From positions 1 through 15,218 of the forward strand of contig PGXR01000044.1 of the NCBI GenBank assembly GCA_002839245.1: a stretch of DNA of 15,218 nt, given 5' to 3'. Every line of letters starts with the position of its first letter. Position 1 is the first letter of the stretch. The stretch is from Spirochaetae bacterium HGW-Spirochaetae-7 (GTDB lineage: Bacteria > Spirochaetota > Spirochaetia > Treponematales > UBA12059). A model generated the notes under the pieces. That model was given only the letters and a program-made list of their open reading frames with translations. It searched no databases and was not told where the DNA came from. The translations under genes and the position numbers were made by a program. This document shows positions 13,006-15,218 of this stretch, in pieces.

Positions 13006-14283
13006 ATGAGTTATTCTGACCCGACACAGCTAGGTCTCTTGGCCTGCCCAGGAGGCGAGCGTTTCGCGGAACAAGTAGTCCGTCGCCTCGCCACGATCTA
13101 CCGTCATCGTTTCGAGCGCAAGGTACAGGTGATGTCGGATCGCTACCATATTTCAAAGGAACTGGTAACCCGCAAGATCAATTTCGCCAATGATATCCAT
13201 TCGTCGCTGCTGACGATTCCCGGGAACGTCAGCGAGTACCGGGCGCCCAGGTTCAAGGTCAACGCGCACTTTACCTGGTTCCCCAATGGCGAAGTGAAAG
13301 CCGAGATACTCGACTCGGTGCGCGGCAAGGACCTGTACATATTCCAGGACGTGGAAAACCGCCAGCCGTGCAAGTTCAACGACGGGCGGGACGAGCGCAT
13401 CCTGTCGGTCAACGACCACATCTTCAACCTGCTCGTCACGGTCGACGCCGCGATACAGGCCGGCGCGGAGCGGATTACGCTAGTGATGCCCGCGTATCCG
13501 TATTCCAGGCAACACAAGAAAAAAGGCCGCGAAGGGTTGACGGCCGCCAGGCTAGGGCAAATTTTTGAAAACTACGGCATCTCCCGCATCATCACCCTCG
13601 ACATACACTCCCGCGAAATTGAGAATTGCTTCAACAAGCTGCGGCTCGAGAACTTGCACGCATCCTACCAGGTCATCGAGAAGCTGGCCGGCATCATAGA
13701 CGTCGGGGACGAAAACCTGGTCGTGCTGTCGCCGGATACGGGAGCGGTCGACCGCAACAAATTCTACGCGAGCACACTGCAGAAACCGCTGGCCCTGCTG
13801 TACAAGGAACGCGACTACTCCAAGGTGACCAAAGACGCCAACGACTCGAACATCACCGAGATGAAGCTGCTCGGCGACATTCACGGCAAGATGGTCTTCA
13901 TGGCCGACGACATGCTCGGTACCGGAGGCACGCTCCTCAAGGCAATGCGCTACCTCAAGGACCAGGGTGCGACCAAGGTGATATGCGCCGTATCGTTGCC
14001 CCTGTTTTCCGCGACCGCCATCGATGATTTCGACAAGTCTTACCGCGAAGGCCTGTTCTACAGGATCATCGGCACCAACGCGGTGCACCACAACGAGCTG
14101 CTCAAGAAGGAATGGTACATCGAAGCCGACGTGACGACGCTTTTCGCGCAGATCATATCCCTCCTGCACCATAACCGCAGCCTTTCGCCGATGCTCGACA
14201 ACCGCGTGATCATCGCCAAGAAAATCAAGAAGACGATGACCGCGCAGGCTACCCACGCACACCAGCCGTCCCTCCCGCTCTGA
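13006..14283 (+). CDS. prs: Ribose-phosphate pyrophosphokinase (PRPP synthetase), long form
   Basis: Makes 5-phosphoribosyl 1-pyrophosphate from ribose 5-phosphate and ATP for nucleotide, histidine and tryptophan synthesis. Recognisable parts are FPNGEVKAEILDSVRGKDLY (92-111), the ATP and ribose-5-phosphate region YPYSRQHKKKGREGLTAARL (164-183), TLDIHSREIENCF (197-209), VVLSPDTGAVDRNKFYAS (239-256), a loop ALLYKERDYSKV (263-274), and the PRPP loop FMADDMLGTGGTL (298-310). At 425 residues it is about 100 longer than classical enzymes (near 315), with an enlarged N-terminal region (about 1-85) and a basic tail. In the PRPP loop the acidic residue before TGGT is Gly (usually DDMIDTGGT). The ATG at 13006 has AAAGGC about 8 nt upstream. 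It is the first gene of a two-gene unit with the HAD gene. Confidence 0.9.
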   Translation: MSYSDPTQLGLLACPGGERFAEQVVRRLATIYRHRFERKVQVMSDRYHISKELVTRKINFANDIHSSLLTIPGNVSEYRAPRFKVNAHFTWFPNGEVKAEILDSVRGKDLYIFQDVENRQPCKFNDGRDERILSVNDHIFNLLVTVDAAIQAGAERITLVMPAYPYSRQHKKKGREGLTAARLGQIFENYGISRIITLDIHSREIENCFNKLRLENLHASYQVIEKLAGIIDVGDENLVVLSPDTGAVDRNKFYASTLQKPLALLYKERDYSKVTKDANDSNITEMKLLGDIHGKMVFMADDMLGTGGTLLKAMRYLKDQGATKVICAVSLPLFSATAIDDFDKSYREGLFYRIIGTNAVHHNELLKKEWYIEADVTTLFAQIISLLHHNRSLSPMLDNRVIIAKKIKKTMTAQATHAHQPSLPL

Positions 14284-14285
14284 GC

Positions 14286-14975
14286 ATGACCATCTATCGC
14301 ATACCTGAGCGCATAGGCGCCTTTCTCTTCGATATCGACGGCACGATGTATACGAACGCCGCTTACGGACGATTCCAGTCTGAAATCCTGATCGCCGAAC
14401 TGGCTCGTATCCTCGGCGTACCGTTCGAATCGGCGGCCGCGGAGGTCAAGCGTGTCCAGGCCGAGTACGCAGCCGCGCACGGCGGCGCGTCGACCAGCCT
14501 CGGCAACTCCATGGCGACACTGGGAATCGATATGGCCGCCAGCGTGGAATTGCGAAGCCGGCTGATCGATCCGTCCCTCTTCCTTGCAGCCGACCCCGAG
14601 CTGCGTCGCGCGCTTGCCGCCCTCCGCGCCGGCCCGCCGGGCGGCGGGAATTCGACCTCGCTGCTCGCTGTCACCAACAATCCCCGATCGGTAGGTGAAG
14701 CTACCCTGGCTGCGCTCGGCGTCCTCGACCTGTTCCTGCGCGTCATCGGCCTCGACGATACCATGCTGTCCAAGCCGGCCCGGGAACCGTACCTGCTGGC
14801 GGCTTCCATCGCAAAGCGCGATACGGCCGCGTGCGTCTCCGTGGGCGACCGCTACGACGTCGACCTGGCCGTGCCGCTGGAACTAGGCATGGGAGCCGTC
14901 CTCGTAAGCGGCGCGGAAGACGTATACGCGCTCCCCGCCGCACTCGCCTCCTTGTACCGATCCCCCAAAAAATAG
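14286..14975 (+). CDS. HAD-superfamily hydrolase, pyrimidine 5'-nucleotidase-like
   Basis: Phosphatase with a Rossmann core and helical cap; 229 residues. Motif I FDIDGTMY (15-22; nucleophile D16, acid D18), motif II T130 in LAVTNNP, motif III K163 in SKPAREPY, and motif IV VGDRYDVDL (186-194; D188, D193) are all present, so it should be active. The order of elements in the cap (EYAAAHGGASTSLG at 60-73) resembles pyrimidine 5'-nucleotidases of the SDT1/PHM8 kind, which remove phosphate from UMP or CMP. Phosphoglycolate-phosphatase-like activity cannot be excluded. The ATG lies 2 nt after the PRPP synthetase stop, a sign of translational coupling and a link to nucleotide turnover. A GGGN loop near 116-122 is low-complexity. 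No terminator is seen directly after it. Confidence 0.87.
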   Translation: MTIYRIPERIGAFLFDIDGTMYTNAAYGRFQSEILIAELARILGVPFESAAAEVKRVQAEYAAAHGGASTSLGNSMATLGIDMAASVELRSRLIDPSLFLAADPELRRALAALRAGPPGGGNSTSLLAVTNNPRSVGEATLAALGVLDLFLRVIGLDDTMLSKPAREPYLLAASIAKRDTAACVSVGDRYDVDLAVPLELGMGAVLVSGAEDVYALPAALASLYRSPKK

Positions 14976-15028
14976 ACATTCATGAATTCCAGCCGCAACG
15001 CAGAATACCTCTTGCATCTCGTGAAACA

Positions 15029-15218
15029 CCTGAATTCAAGCGGCGAGCGCGTAGCGCGAGACCGCTTGATTCAGGCAGGAGAACAGGACCCGAAAGCGTC
15101 CGTATGCCCGAATTCAAGCGGCAAGCGCATAGCGCGAGTCCGCTTGAATTCGGGTCGGCAAATGCGGCCCGAAGCGTCCGTATGCCCGAATTCAAGCGGC
15201 AAGCGCATAGCGCGAGTC
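15029..15218. repeat. 78-bp tandem array of long hairpins (REP-like)
   Basis: Three copies start at 15029, 15107 and 15185, exactly 78 bp apart; the last is cut by the window end. In copy 2 the 15-nt arm CCCGAATTCAAGCGG (15107-15121) pairs perfectly with CCGCTTGAATTCGGG (15140-15154). Between them an 18-nt loop holds a nested GCGC-ATA-GCGC. Copy 1 has arms at 15029-15043 and 15062-15075 with one base deleted. Spacers share CCCGAA(A)GCGTCCGTATG. A degenerate arm-like TGAATTCCAGCCG sits at 14983. The stretch 14976-15028 shows nothing else recognisable. No spacer diversity or direct-repeat pattern of CRISPR is present. Confidence 0.85.

Noticed and set aside
14980..15195. 71-residue minus-strand ORF with internal repeats (NSGIRTL, SSGLAL)
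   Set aside because: It is the translation of the 78-bp hairpin array. The unit is a multiple of three, so any frame stays open; there is no ribosome site.
15029..15218. CRISPR array
   Set aside because: Repeats are long inverted hairpins at a 78-bp period with similar, not diverse, spacers; no cas gene is present.

Overview
The window is about 15.2 kb of dense, GC-rich bacterial chromosome carrying housekeeping and signalling genes. There is no phage, plasmid, insertion sequence, CRISPR array, tRNA or rRNA. The best guess for the host is a GC-rich spirochaete. The reasons are a loose lipobox (A-I-S-C) on a repeat lipoprotein, an unusually long ribose-phosphate pyrophosphokinase, a divergent WecG/TagA-like protein and a lone CheR. 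This is inference from protein character, not a database match.

Layout. (1) 43-852, minus strand: cheR, a chemotaxis methyltransferase with its own likely promoter. (2) 1002-7400, plus strand: a tightly packed run of six genes. They are a secreted C-terminal processing protease (ctp), the 16S rRNA methyltransferase rsmE, a WecG/TagA/CpsF-like protein whose active-site residues look replaced, a lipoprotein built of 25-residue repeats, an exported helical HEAT-like repeat protein, and an M24 metallopeptidase. Spacing runs from a 28-bp overlap to 48 bp, so this is probably one transcript. (3) 7432-10204, minus strand: a 44-residue small protein, a response regulator/PP2C phosphatase, and dihydroorotase (pyrC), coupled by a 12-nt gap and an 8-nt overlap. 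(4) 10341-12184, plus strand: a cation diffusion facilitator and a short soluble histidine kinase, the latter preceded by a possible frameshifted 5' end. (5) 12186-12809: an AT-rich palindromic segment, a near-consensus sigma-54 promoter, a small exported Gly-rich protein and a clear rho-independent terminator. (6) 13006-14975, plus strand: ribose-phosphate pyrophosphokinase and a HAD phosphatase resembling pyrimidine 5'-nucleotidases, 2 nt apart. (7) 15029 to the window end: a 78-bp tandem array of long hairpins.

How the genes may work together. The ctp run mixes envelope functions (protease, two exported proteins, a membrane-associated glycosyltransferase relative) with rRNA modification and peptide turnover. 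pyrC, the PRPP synthetase and the HAD protein all touch nucleotide metabolism, but they lie in separate transcription units. The histidine kinase has no classical response regulator beside it; the nearest receiver is the PP2C protein on the opposite strand.

The points most worth a second look are: the WecG-like protein with substituted catalytic positions; two promoters (ctp and the cation transporter) placed so that transcription would start at or next to the AUG; the sigma-54 promoter with an AT-rich upstream region; the unlisted 44-residue gene; and the hairpin array at the right edge.
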